In this document: one piece after another, positions 25,364 through 38,000 of the stretch
How the letters are laid out: the number at the start of each line of letters is the position of its first letter
Position numbering within the stretch: the first letter of the stretch is position 1
NCBI RefSeq assembly: GCF_000699445.3
Contig: NC_067196.1
Span: 47,285,364-47,349,363, forward strand
From: Schistosoma haematobium
Lineage: Eukaryota > Platyhelminthes > Trematoda > Strigeidida > Schistosomatidae
Direction: 5' to 3'
DNA: 64,000 nucleotides
The notes under the pieces: generated by a model
What the model was told of the DNA's origin: nothing
Databases searched by the model: none
The model's input: the letters and a program-made list of their open reading frames with translations, nothing else
Translations under genes and position numbers: made by a program

Positions 25364-25430
25364 CTCTAAGTTTTTCATGGTGGTCTAGCTTCAATTAACT
25401 CATGAATTCAACTATTAAATATATATATTG

Positions 25431-25794
25431 AGAAACATTTACAAATAAGAATGATTACTGTAATATAAACTCGAAAAAACATAATATTCTGATATTTTAA
25501 ATGATTGTCTTTAAACTAAATCAACTAAAAAGTGAGTAATAAATTTTTCTCATTTAGAACGATAGAATATTCTACATTCAAAATTATAATTTCAAACTTC
25601 TAATAATAAACCAATAAATATGAACCTTTTTTTATTATGCTTCTTCAGATGTAAATTATTTCGAATAAACATGATAAGTCAATGCAAACAATTGACTAAT
25701 CATTAACATAGTAAAATACATGTAAATCAATATATCAAGAAGAACTAATCAATGAAAGGAAAACAAAAGGGGAACATTTCAAGGAATAAATAAT
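25431..25794 (-). other. 3' flank/UTR of the SOX gene
   Basis: AT-rich sequence downstream of the SOX stop codon on minus. It contains a polyadenylation-signal candidate at 25631-25636. Confidence 0.5.
25631..25636 (-). terminator. Poly(A) signal AATAAA, SOX gene
   Basis: AATAAA on minus, about 160 nt past the SOX stop codon. It is a plausible signal, but such hexamers are common in AT-rich DNA. Confidence 0.4.
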
Positions 25795-26781
25795 TTAGAA
25801 AAATGTTTGTAAATCAATTGAATCTAAAAAGCTTGAATAGATCTCTGGTGAATGCGATGTATCATAAGTGTATGAATCGTGATGACAATTATTTATATCA
25901 TTACTAGTTGTAGGTTGAGATATATTAAAATCTGTGTAAAATTCTTTTTGATCAGGATAACTAGTCATATTATTTCGATTGTTCACATTAGGAAGAAATG
26001 TACTTGTTAATTGGATTTTGTAAGGATCATAAATTGTATCAGTTGATTGAAAATATGTTGAATTGTTATTTGCCACTAAATTTTGAACTGATGTACACAT
26101 ATTTGATATGGGTTTGTTACTCATTGGCATCATGTTCATTTGTGATATTATAAATGGTTCTGGTTTATGATTCATCTCATTTATTGACATATTTCTATTT
26201 TGTGTTATTTCATATGATTTCATTGTTGGAGCAATAATAGGGATACGTGGTTTATTATATGGTTGAGTGACAGCTTTCGGAACTCTTGTTAACCTTGCTG
26301 CTTGAAAACAGTTTGAACGGGTAGGACATAAAACTAACTCAAGAGGTAATTCAGCAGTAGTTTTTACTTTTTGCTGTAATACAACTTTATTTGTTGGTTG
26401 TTTGCGTTTTCGTCTAGGACAGTATTTGTAATTTGGATAACGTCTCATATGACAATCACGTAGTCGGTTAGCTTCTTCAATAAATGGAATTTTGTCAGTA
26501 TTTGTTAAAGATTTCCACAAATTACCTAATTGCTTACTGATTTCGGAATTATGAAGTTTAGGATTCTCTTCAGCCATTTTACGCCTTTGTAAACGTGACC
26601 ATACCATAAATGCATTCATTGGTCGTTTAATTCTTTCACTGTTCGTATTAGTATTGTAAACAGTTAAATGATTATTAGCAAAATTGGATTGCATTGTAAT
26701 CACTGAAGACGATGATGATGATGACGATGATAAAATTGATGTTGACAAGGTCAAGGGATGAAGTGGTGATTCATTTACTAC
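25795..26781 (-). CDS. SOX-family HMG-box transcription factor, exon 2
   Basis: This exon encodes 328 residues plus stop. The acceptor TTTTTCAG ends at 26782, and the first codon GTA is in phase 0 with the upstream exon. After a Ser run it carries a full HMG box: [20 protein letters not shown], then [16 protein letters not shown], then [18 protein letters not shown] and [20 protein letters not shown] is the SOX signature. [13 protein letters not shown] with HNSEISK is closest to the SoxB group. The usual YKYRPRRK reads YKYCPRRK, a notable change at the basic C-terminal end of the box. The rest is a low-complexity Asn/Thr/Ser/Met-rich region ending SIDLQTFF, probably a transactivation tail. 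SOX proteins bind and bend AACAAT-like DNA in the nucleus and control cell fate. The subgroup assignment is tentative. Confidence 0.93.
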   Translation of the reverse strand, partial: VVNESPLHPLTLSTSILSSSSSSSSSVITMQSNFANNHLTVYNTNTNSERIKRPMNAFMVWSRLQRRKMAEENPKLHNSEISKQLGNLWKSLTNTDKIPFIEEANRLRDCHMRRYPNYKYCPRRKRKQPTNKVVLQQKVKTTAELPLELVLCPTRSNCFQAARLTRVPKAVTQPYNKPRIPIIAPTMKSYEITQNRNMSINEMNHKPEPFIISQMNMMPMSNKPISNMCTSVQNLVANNNSTYFQSTDTIYDPYKIQLTSTFLPNVNNRNNMTSYPDQKEFYTDFNISQPTTSNDINNCHHDSYTYDTSHSPEIYSSFLDSIDLQTFF

Positions 26782-29626
26782 CTGAAAAATAATTTCAAGA
26801 TTAATTTCAAGTACTAAAACCCAGTGTTGAAAGTCATTACAAATCTAATAAAAAGTTTTCAGTGGAAATCGTGTTTGATAAACACCTAAGAACAATCTAG
26901 ATATATTTTAAAGTAGGTAATTTTCCTAATTGTACATTAAGTTTATCCAGATCTTTAATGAAACGTTTTTAACTTACTGAAATCGGCTTATGAAATACTA
27001 AAATAAAGATAACACTGAATAATTTTGGATTCTAATTCAACAGCCGATCACAATAAACTATGAATATAACGTCAAATTTATAAATTAAAATCTAAATATT
27101 CACTAATGAATAGCTTCTAAATGAATTCCCTAAATTTCCATTTAGAAGTATTACTTTATGAAAATAATCCAGTATAGTATGAAGCAATATTTCAGTGATG
27201 AAGATTCCACTAAATTAAGATTATCAGAATGGGGATTTACGGAGATTGTAGTAATTTTAATAGTTGAATTCATGAGTCTATCCAGGCTAGACCACTAGTG
27301 AAAACCTAGCAGCATTGAAGGATTTCTATACTAGGACGAAACGGTCGTCCAGTCCTTCCAAGTTTTCAGTGTGGTCTAGCTTGAATCGACTCATGAATTC
27401 AACTGTTAAATTAAAATTAGCTGAAAGCTAAATATATGTTGAATTTGAACTGACTTTTGATAATAATTAAAAATGTCAGTAAGTTTCAAACTGGAATAAG
27501 CTATTCACTTCAAGGTAACTAAGTTTTGCATAGTTCTCTAGCTGATGTTAATTTGTAGTAACTTTTATCTTCATTTTTATAGAACTTTTACTAAACAAAC
27601 ATAATATATATCTTCTGTATTCACACATATCAATGATAGTGTTGATCAAATATTCAGTGTGACTATACTTAGTAGCATATCAGAAACTTCAGAATATACA
27701 GTCAAAGCTACCGAAACTTCAAATTTAACAACAATATGTGAACCTATTATCTTGAATAGTAATGGCTTGCTTGATTTACTATTTAATTATTACAGTCAAA
27801 TCATATTCTATTTGAATACCATAGTAACTGAATGAACTAATTATTAGCCTCATTGCACGATATCACTGAAATCTATGATTGTTCAAGTGACGTCACACTA
27901 CAAAGAGAGCTTATGTCAAATTACCTTAGCCTACAACAAAGAAATTTGTCTTGTACACTATGGAAACAAACATGTTAGTTTAAACGAAAAATAATTTTAA
28001 GTCCATCTGAATTCGAAAAAACAGTATTAGTACGTAGTAATCCGATTCGTAACATGAACAATTAAAAACCAATAGCAAACAATATTTTTCATAGTGCACT
28101 ACTGTTTCTTGTAAAAACCGTCTTAAATTTATGATAAACCTAAAATGTAATTAAACCTCATTTCAGTTAATCGATAACGATCATTTTTACCATTTCTTCA
28201 CATCAAAATATTAACTGTTATATGACTTCGTGTTATATCTCGGCGGTGTTTAAGGGGCTTTGCTCAAAAGTTATGAATGTTAGGGGCTATCGATTGGTTA
28301 GTCCTTACATGGATAACTGAAAAAACATACTAACTTTTTTCATGAGTGTTAAAACAGAACACATGTCGATACTAAACTACTGATTACCTTTTATAAGAAC
28401 ATTTTACATGAGTTAATAATATTCGGTATTTAGATAACCATTGAACAAGACCTGACTGATGTTAGTTAAAAGGTTAGTTCTCTATATTTTGTCTTCCTTG
28501 TAGCGCCAAGATGATAGTTTTCGTCACAGTCAACAGAAAAACGAAAGCAGATGTCGTATTACTGATGATATAAATATTGGAAAGACCATCAATAAAAGGT
28601 ATTCTCCCTAGCTTCCTTTTCTCCTTTTAACTGCTATTACACTTTTTAAACTTTTAAGTGACCAACATATTCATTTAAATCTACGTTGACATACCTCTAT
28701 AAATATAATGATTTAAAGTGGCTTATTACATTTGTACTAAACTGGAGACCCACATGAATATTTAAAAATTATTTCAAGTTTATTTTAAATAACTGGCCAA
28801 TTTTTCCATCAACAACCTTTGAAAATCTTAACAAAAAACTAATGTCACCAAGCTTGTACCGAAATGCAAAATATTTCGACTACATTTTGTTGCTTTAGTG
28901 AGTCGATTTGTTTCCGAATAAATTTTACCATTTTATTGTCAAACAGATGAAACTGTTGTTAATGTCTACTTGTTTAAAGTGTTTTTCGAAATGCATTGTT
29001 CATTTCAAACTTTAGGAATCAAAACATAACTTGACATCGTGTCCGCGTCAATCATATACCGAGATGTGTTTAGAATTTTTTATTCTTTTATAATTTAACT
29101 ATCAGAAATCATTTGAAAATCTGTATATTGTGTTGTATGCTACTTATGTCCGTCGATATAAGTAACATGTAACACCATTCGAAAGCAGAAAACCCGGCAG
29201 CAGAATGCTATAAGTATCGACTTAAAGAAAACAGAATTAAAAAAGAATTGTAAGTCAGAAAGATCATACAGAAAATAAAGAACAAATGATGAAATTTTGC
29301 AAATGAAGTATTCAATATATAGTTCTTCTGTTGAGATACATTTGATTGTCCCCACCTATTTTCTCGGTCACAACAATATCAATCGAGGTTCTACATTGCC
29401 TGGTTCATTGACGTCAGACTAACCATTTGTCCTATATTCTCGTTGATAATTTGATTATTTCATGATAAGTTTCATAAATATAAATACCATTTTCATTCTG
29501 CTTTGATATTACTTCAGTTTTAACTGAACACTAGCATTACAGCAGATAGTGGAGAAATAAAAACATAGCCAAAAATAGCTAATAAACTATTTAGTAAAAT
29601 TAAAATTCATCATTATATTAACGTAC
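26782..29626 (-). other. SOX intron (2845 bp)
   Basis: The intron runs from donor GTACGT at 29626 to acceptor CAG at 26784-26782. Apart from the palindromic hammerhead-family remnant at 27225-27410 it is AT-rich without recognised features. Confidence 0.75.
27225..27412. repeat. Miniature palindromic derivative of the hammerhead composite (copy 5)
   Basis: The outer ends face each other: AGTTGAATTCATGAGTC at about 27262 and GACTCATGAATTCAACT at about 27388, with GGCTAGACCAC and GTGGTCTAGC just inside. All tRNA-like sequence is gone. Only the 3' half of one ribozyme remains (CTAGGACGAAACGGTCGTCC, 27331-27350, plus), without the CTGANGA core. It is an internally deleted composite that should form a long hairpin in the SOX pre-mRNA. 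Confidence 0.75.
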
Positions 29627-30235
29627 CATTTGTCGACATGAATATTTTTCTAGATTTTGTTTACGATTATCTAAACAAATATTGTAATCCAGTTGTTGTT
29701 GTTGTTGCTGCTGTTGCTGCTGCTCTGACTGTAATCTTAGTCTCTCACTTTGATACTCCAAATCATGTGGTATGAAACTTGATTTGATAAGATTTTTATT
29801 TGATAAATCAGATTCAGGATAATTCAAAGGTGAAGATGATGATATTGATGCAAGAACAGAAGAATAATACGAATTTGTTATGTGTTTCTTATCACCTGAC
29901 ATAATTTGTATATTATTTGGCATCAGTATATTACTTACAGGTGGTAATATTGTATTGCTTCTTGAAACATTTTGATTTGGAAAATCATTCATTTGTATTA
30001 AACTGAACTCTTCATTTCTTAGCGCAGCTGACTGAAAGTTCTGAAGTTGATTATGTTCACCAACAGTAGAAATGGGTGATTTTTGCATTAAAGTATCTGT
30101 TTCATCAGATGATAATAATTTTCGTGTAACTAAATGATTGTCATCTGTATGTGGAAATGAATCATATTGTATAGGACTATTTAAAGCTGGAGGTGTTGTT
30201 GAGATATTTTGACAAAATGGTTGAGAGGAAATCAT
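29627..30235 (-). CDS. SOX-family transcription factor, exon 1 (N-terminal region)
   Basis: Translation from ATG at 30235 gives 203 residues before the donor ATG|GTACGT at 29627/29626, phase 0. That matches the phase-0 acceptor of the HMG-box exon at 26781, and the joined protein is 531 residues. The region has no folded domain. It is Ser/Asn/Gln-rich and contains a run of about ten Gln near residue 175 followed by LDYNICLDN. Low-complexity N-terminal extensions are common in flatworm transcription factors. An acceptor-like TTCTTAG lies about 15 nt upstream of the ATG, so a 5' UTR exon or spliced-leader addition is possible. The exon link rests on phase and open reading, not on cDNA. Confidence 0.8.
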
Positions 30236-33200
30236 GATTTGAAGTTTTCTAAGAATTTATTTAACAACTAACTATAAAATCTTTCATATTAAAAGTGTAC
30301 TGAATTATTATTTTTGTATTTTTTTCTCTTTCCATAATTCTTTTATAGGAAAAGTATAAATATATCAGAAGCCCCCAGTTTTTACGTTATCATTTGAATT
30401 CAATGAAATAATTGCATTAGTTTAAACGAATGATTCAAGGCATAGTTTATTAGATTTTATGATTATTTCAAAAACAATTGTGATACAACTCTAAAATTAG
30501 ATTGCTAATTTAAATAATGTGGAAACCTGACTTCCAATAGACCTTGAAAAATTTTGAGGTGACTTTATCTATTCTAAAAATTCGTGATCATTCACCTTGG
30601 ATAAACATTTCTCTTATAAGGTAAAATATTAAGCCTTAGATACATTTTACTAACAAATAAGAGGATAGGATAGTTAAGAATATTGGGCCTCTAGAACATT
30701 TTTTTGTTTACGCATAATGTGTTCTTGTAGACATGCATTTAAGAAAATACAACACATATAGATGTAGGCAATAATAGTAAGCATACTTATTTACATAAGC
30801 ACACTCATAAAGCATACATACAAATAATTTTTCTACCCCACCCGACAAGTTCTTCTCCTTTCTACTCATCTGACATTTTATTTATCTGTATGCATTGAGT
30901 TCACAATATTTATACTGGGCAAAACGCAACAAATTTTTAGAAAAAAAATATATCAAGTATAACCTAGTTGTTTACACATCCTGTTATATGTAGTTAGATA
31001 CAAATATATACATTTTAAAGGTTTGATTAGATTTTAAACTACTGTTGTTTGAAAATGGTACGCTCAATTTTGTTTAATATTGAATCAGTATTTATTCAAG
31101 TCCTTTTATTTAAAATAATTTTTTTTGCAATGTGAAGTACTATAGAACAATAACTTGAATTAAAAATTGTGTTTTACAAAATGTGTCACAATATTTGTCA
31201 CCTTAAAATCTGTCGCGGTACTTCGTTACTGAAGAAGTTTCAAGTGTTCTATTTGGCTAATACTTAGTGTAATTTGTTCGTTGTTAAAATAGACAATAGG
31301 CGGCCTATCAGATTTTGATCATTTCAAGTCATTTAATAGTTTAAAACCATTAATAATAAATAAGTTTTTGAATTATAACGACGCAAATAGAACAAGAAAC
31401 ACTAATCTTAGTGGTGTGACAGTACATAAATTGGAGAGATAACCCTTATCATCCACCTGAAAAACTAGGTCGAGTGAAAAACAATTTCCTTATGCATTAC
31501 CAAATGGTTTGTCCGAAAGCAGGTCATTTATTATTATAGAAAGTTGATGTCAATGATGTTCAAGCTAATTAGTCGTTCAGCGTACGTAGTCGGTGTGATT
31601 CCATCCATAATGAAAAAAAGAAACGTTTCAGATATTTTGAGGTGTAAAATTCTTATTTTCACTGGTCGAATTTGTGACACATTGTGATAGCTTCTAACTG
31701 AAAAATAGACAATCCACAAAGTAGCTTTGTGTTTCATATATCAATAAATGAGGATGTGCACTTTTATTTTCAAGGGATATTGATATGACTTGTTTCTTGA
31801 TTAATAATAATCTATCTTAGATGTTCTAAATTGGATCATAGACGGGAAAATAAATATTTCTGTTTTGTTTTTTTAATCAAGACGTACTAAGAAATACGAC
31901 AGAATGAAAGAAAGCAAAGTAAAAGGACGACATGAAAGGTTGAATCCATAGGCTAGGGGCCACTCACAATCTATCAGATGGTCGTTGAAACGAGTTCAAA
32001 GCCATAATGTTAGAAGACGCACTGAGTTTCAGATTGCATAACCATATACTTATCACGCTGGAAATTACAGTACAGACTATAACAGATCACGTGAAATTGA
32101 GTTTGTCCACAATTAATTCAATCAAGTCATTTTATTAACACATTGACGAACTGAGTCATCCTAACAACAACTTATCTATATCATTGTATCTTTATTACTC
32201 TTGCGAATGTATGAACATGTATGCCTGAATATTGCTTACGGCCTACGCATTTATTCACTATGCTAGTCTTACTACTAACCGCTTATTTGATTCGATGACT
32301 CATTCATTTCACTATGTATATATATGTCCATGTTATTCATATTCATTGCTCTCGCTCTCGCTCGCTTGATTGTACTCACTTGCTCGTATTCATATTCGCT
32401 GACTCACTCGCTTGCCTGCTTGCCTTTCGGCACAACTCTTCTATGTTTGTTTAACGCATCTGTAGCTTTGGTTATCTGTGTGTGTGGTCCCATAATAAAC
32501 GTAATCAACACTTCGTATTCGCATTCTGATTAATATACCGTTGGGGCGTTATATAGGACGGTTATCAAGATGAACTGTATACGAAGTTTAAGGATTATAC
32601 TGAATGCCGACCATCACAAGACATTACTCGAACAGCTTTTCAAAACAAACCATACCTGCATCACTAGAAAACATCTTACACTTCAATAATACAAAGATTT
32701 CTGCATCAAACCCTTCTAAAGAATACTTCCTAGCACTTCGATCCTTAAAAGGATATAATAAGAGATGATAAAACAAACAAAACGTCAGTCATGAACGCAA
32801 AATATTATGATGACATAGTTTGGATATCTCCCTACTAAACTAAATTATAAGATTACATATATTTGGTTCCAAATGTATAAGGACAAAATAAAGTCAGACC
32901 GAATTGACTTTTTAAAGTTAAAATAAACCGAATGAACTTTTAATTTCGACAAGTTAGTTGAAATAAATTTAAATGAATCTCTCAATCTAACCCTCTACTT
33001 TAAATCAATATATCTATTCAGTATTAAACCGTCTCTTATTCAGAAGAGTTCTGAACGTCTTACGAAGTAAAAAGACAAACAAAAATACAACAGAAAATGG
33101 TCAGTTTTTTACTAGTTCATTAATTTAACATAAACGTTGGTGAAAATAAAGTACAATGACTTGTAATTAAATGAAAAATCATAGAAAATGTTGGGGATTA

Positions 33201-33570
33201 GAACTGCAGTGTTATCGTACCATAAAACTACGATAACAGAACAAGAAATAATCCTAAACAACGGAAAATGAAGGTTTTTTATAAAACAACCAACACACTT
33301 TTATTACTCGCCTTCAAATGGATATGAAAATGGAACCCTGTTTACAGATTGATTTTATTGATTTTAATATATTTTGTCTTGTCAAGTCTTCTTAGGAATC
33401 CTTTACTAGTACCTCACAAAATATTTAAGTTACACAAATAGATGTAATAATTCTGAAGAATTTGAAAATGTACTAGCCAAATCTGTAACAGTAATGCATA
33501 CAATATTCCACAATTGTACAATCGATATTTAAAGATAATCAAATAATTTAAAAACGTTTCTCCAACTTCT
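30236..33570. other. Upstream region of the SOX gene, no gene seen
   Basis: About 3.3 kb with no supported coding sequence. There is a low-complexity TCGCTC/ACTCGCTTGC-rich tract at about 32345-32430. Promoter elements for SOX are expected but could not be located. Confidence 0.4.
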
Positions 33571-33574
33571 TTAC

Positions 33575-34010
33575 TTTATCAGCATGGGGTTGTGGAGATT
33601 ATTCAGTTTTCAATTGAGATCATGAACCGATTGATGATTTCAATCAAAAACTTAATAATCTCCACACCCCCATACTGATAATAACCATATGCTCACTAAT
33701 GATTAGCTTTAAGATGAATTTCCTTCAGTCCTACTGAGAAGCTAATCCATGTCGGATAAAGACAAGTATCTACCTCAGTACAATGGAAGATGGTCACGAA
33801 ATTTCGTTAATCGGTTGAAATTAGACATTAACATCATTGGAGGCCGGCTCAATAGTCTAGATGTTAAGCATTCATGCGCGAGAACAAATGCTCTGGGTTC
33901 GAATCCCATGAGGGAGATCATAGATTTGCACTGTAGAGGAATCCCAAAGTAGAATAAAACAATCATCCAATGCTTCTTTTACTTTATTCTAGAATGTAGA
34001 AAATCTTAAT
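33575..34010. mobile_element. Hammerhead/tRNA-like composite, decayed (copy 6)
   Basis: The left part is an inverted repeat: ATCAGCATGGGGTTGTGGAG (33580) against CTCCACACCCCCATACTGAT (about 33657). A central block follows (TGCTCACTAATGATTAG) that matches the centre of the 55-kb copy. Then comes a plus arm with CGGTTGAAATTAGACATTAA, box B GGTTCGAATCCC (33897) and a ruined ribozyme at about 33928-33975 (CTGTAGAGGAATCCC, no GAAA box in context). The left arm lost its tRNA and ribozyme. Confidence 0.65.
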
Positions 34011-34839
34011 CACGAATTTATTGAACAAAGTGAAATATAAAATTTTATTTTATATTTTTCAATTATGTTGGTTTTTTCCTAAAAACATTTTTTTATAAAT
34101 AACAATTCATCATATTTACAAATAATAAATTAGTTACTTGAACCTAATGTAACCTACATTCTATGTAAAAGTTTGACCTCAATTTTGTTTTAATAGTACG
34201 ATTAAATTTCCTTTTTTTTGTAAATTTACTCAACTTAACATCTTTTTACTTAATAAATTAACTCTCTTTAATTTTGTTTTTTTTAAAAAAAAGAAAAAAG
34301 AAAAGAAAAACAAACTATGCATTATTACTAAGGTTATACAAGTAAATTTCTATTGTTCTATATACAAAATTATTAAAACTAATTCTTTCCATCTACTTAT
34401 GTATTTCCTAGAAAACTTTCGGATATAAAATTTGAGAAAAATATTATTGTCAATCAACAATTATAAGAAACAATATGTTTTTATGAGGTAATTGTTTTCA
34501 CGTTTTAGAACAGATGGATAAGATCTGGTAAAAAAACAATTCGAAAACTCATGTTTCGTCTTATTTCATAATCATTATTTGAAGGTATGTTCATCTCAGT
34601 GTTGATTTAACTAGAGCATCACTCTCAAATTTAGTGCAAAACAACTACTGTTTACGTCCTGTATTGCTTTCAAGTGATTGAAAACAGAATCTGACCCTAT
34701 TAAATGATTTTGTCTATTAAACGATACATTTATAACGATTGGCTTTATTCATAACATGAATAACCTCTAGCTTAAAAGTTTTAAGATAATATATATTGTC
34801 AGTATGAAGCGAAGATTGTTGGATTTCACTCAAATAGAG
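34011..34839. other. Intergenic AT-rich sequence
   Basis: Contains poly(T)/poly(A) tracts around 34210 and 34270-34310. No gene is supported. Confidence 0.4.
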
Positions 34840-35030
34840 AAATGATCTAAGCACTGGATGGTCGTTCCATCCCAGAATGAGACTCCTCATCAGTAGTCGC
34901 GGACGATCTTGCAAGCGGGAATCGAGCCCAGGGCTTTCGGCCTCACGTGTGAACGCTTAACCTCTGAGCCACTGATTCGAGACCCAAAGGTGTTAGTGTT
35001 TAGCTTCTGACTAAACACGTAACTCCCGAT
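34840..35030 (-). repeat. Hammerhead/tRNA-like SINE arm, degraded (copy 7)
   Basis: A minus arm with a recognisable tRNA-like part (GGCTCAGAGGTTAAGCG on minus near 34960) and a ribozyme remnant at about 34851-34900. The core reads ATGAGGA instead of CTGAGGA and GAAA reads GGAA, so it should be inactive. The outer end is missing. Confidence 0.6.
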
Positions 35031-38000
35031 TATTTCTATTACAACACTATCAAGAAACCTGTTTCATAGACTGTTCAACCGACCTGCAGACATTTTTGCC
35101 AAGTCTACAAAATTTGTCAGTTTTCATCGCTTAATACGAAATTCTGCAGTGGTTTTTACTACTAATGCAATATAATCCATGACTTTGGTGAAGATTATAT
35201 TAAAAGCTATTTACTTACTTTTCAGACCATTAGATACATCGAAAACAGCATCAGATATTCGAATTTCCTTTGTTATTTATTTAAATTACGAGCATTATCG
35301 CTCAATGATATTAATTCATACAAAGAGTTCTTATAGCTAAAACCTGTTCTTGATTTCTTAACTCAATAGCTATTTTTCGTTTACTGGTTACACTTCGTAA
35401 TTTCAGAAGACTAAAGTAAAATATCAAACCTGGATAATTATCTTTCGTAAATTCTTCACTGAATACTTTAAGAATTAATCGTCAAACAATTTTTTTATGA
35501 CACTTTTAATGTTTATCTTTTAAACTAACCATTATTTTATCCTTTATAGATGTAAATCAAACGTCAACCAACCAAAAATGAATTACTCTGTTTTACAGCT
35601 AGTCTTAGTTAATAATGTTTGAAAATTGTGGTACTTTGCTATCCGGTAGTTTATTTGTTTAATGATATTAATTTATATTTACTTAAGTGCCTAGCAACAC
35701 TCATCTGACTTTCTACAGTAACACATAAATGTTTAGAAAAATATAAATTTCTATGACCTTACAATCATGTGAAGTAATATAATAATGCAGTTGATGATTT
35801 ACTGTTGGTAATGTAAAACAATCATGTTTGCATTCATAACCAATGTTTAGAACAGTCAATTTGTCCACTCATTTTAGATTCAACTGAGTAAAGATAAATC
35901 AGTTATAAAAACTAATTCCTAATGTTCAGTATGATAGTGATAGAATCTTTGATTCTAAAGTTTATGAACAGTATATGACATGATTTGATAATAGTAATTT
36001 AACAAAAAAGAACCATTTATTTAGGGTTTTATTTAGTATAATACATAATGATCTTTCATTTACGATTATTACAAGTAGATTTTTATGGAAAGTAAAACGG
36101 CTACGAATTTTGATAGTGTTTTGTTCTCTGAGCTGGATAGTTTGGAGCTTTAGAGTTTTCATCGTTCTTCTGAACAATATCGTCAGCACAAACTTTAGGT
36201 AGAATAAATGGATTAAATGTATTAGCATAAATCGGATATACCTCAAAGTATTCTTGATTGCTTACTGTATACATCACTTACCTATGAAATATGAATTACT
36301 TTATGCTTCAACATAAATTTATTCATGATCATTCTAATGTGACACTATAAAATAACTTTTTTTTAAAAAAAATCATAACTACAGTATATTTTTCACTTCT
36401 AACAACTTCTTAATGCCAACTATTTTCAAAGATATAAGTAACAAGTAATCATTTAAAAGCTACTACTGAAATATATTACTGATTTTTACAAGTGATTTAA
36501 ATTTCAGTTTAGCATAATTTTTCCCCTTGCTGATCTTACCTAAGCATAAAAGTACCATCAAATCAATGTCAAGAATCAATCTGTTATCTGTTTAATTAGA
36601 TCGAAAATAACAACATAGTTGTGTGTGTATATATTTTTTCTTCTAATCTCAGTTACTTGTAATTTCATATAATTTGGAGGTGAAATAAAAAAACTATGAT
36701 AGAAAAAGGTGATTTGATAAATTCTATATTCCCTTCCTTCTTTCTTTTTTTCTCTTATACTTTTTTTGATAAGGAAACGGAAATACAACTTCTTGTCTCA
36801 ATCAAGAACAAAAATTATTGATTTCAGATCAAAAAAACATATATAGAGAATAATCAAAATGTTTCACTTGTAGTTTCTTTTTGTTTTGAATTTCACTATT
36901 GATATATTCTATCATATTTGAAAAGAAAGTAAACTTCTTTTTCCCCATTTTTTTATTATAACAATACACTCTGTTTTCTACTTATATTGTAATGATCCTA
37001 ATAACCATTGTATTTGAATGTAAATAAATTCTGTCGGTAATTTGACAATATTATTTATCAATAGTTATTTCGGTAGATACATGAGAAATATGAAGATTCA
37101 AAACTGTTAAATTAATTAAATTTATTACTTGACCACCTATGGTAGTTTATGAATAATGATAAGTTTATTATCTTTTTTTTGTCTCATAATTTGTTCATTA
37201 TGTTGTTGAACTCTGTTCTGTTAAAGAGAAGAATAAAATGATAAAAGAAGTATGATAGAGATAGAATATAGTTTCATCTAGTGAACCATAGTTGAATTTT
37301 ATATTTTGACTAGTTGTTATTTTGTCTAATATTATCTATGAAACCACATAATCGCTAGTTGATATAAGGTAGATTAAATCATTTGGCCTAATTGAATATT
37401 TGTAATATTCTAGCCTACAGAATTTGTTTTTTGTTGTTGTTGAAATGTAATATTTAAATGAGGTTCAACATTATATTTTACACAAAAGAGGGCTGTGAAA
37501 AGCGGTTTCTGATACTTCCCGGCACACTTACCACGAATAAAAACATTTAGGTAGGTCTAAAACCCGAAATAAAATCATATTTGGTCCAATGCAATATCTA
37601 AAATAACCTTTTTTGCCAAATAGAGTCGTGGATCATTTTGATATATACTGATAAGGTTTAATAAAGCCACTATGGTCCGTCAGCAAACAGAGTATTGACT
37701 CGATAATTAATAAATACTACTGTATCACTGTATATCCAAATCCTTCAATCAAGGCATTGATTTTACTCAGTCAAAAAAAAGAGAACTAGAGCGAAAATCC
37801 AATCAACAAAGGAGTGAATATTATGGATGTGATATGGTTGATTGAATGTAATACAATGATTGAAATAGATCAGGACCAAAAATACATTAATTGACAAAAA
37901 ATAAAAATGCTACTCCCCAAAACTCTTTATCTCACTGAACCACAGAATACTGGAAGATAAAATTTTGATCTCTGATTGAGGATAAATACCATTTAGTCAA

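Larger units (their letters stand above)
24940..25430. mobile_element. Head-to-head hammerhead/tRNA-like composite (copy 4)
   Basis: Two complete arms point away from each other. The minus arm (24940-25140) reads, from the centre outward, tRNA-like region with box B (GGGTTCGAATCCC on minus near 25047), ribozyme, outer end. The plus arm (about 25205-25430) reads GGTTTAGAGGTTAAGCG (box A-like), GAGTTCGAATCTC (box B-like), ribozyme, outer end with AACTCATGAATTCAAC. The centre holds CTTCAGTGAGTTACTATCTC. The two arms have accumulated different changes, so this is an older copy than the one at 55 kb. Confidence 0.8.
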
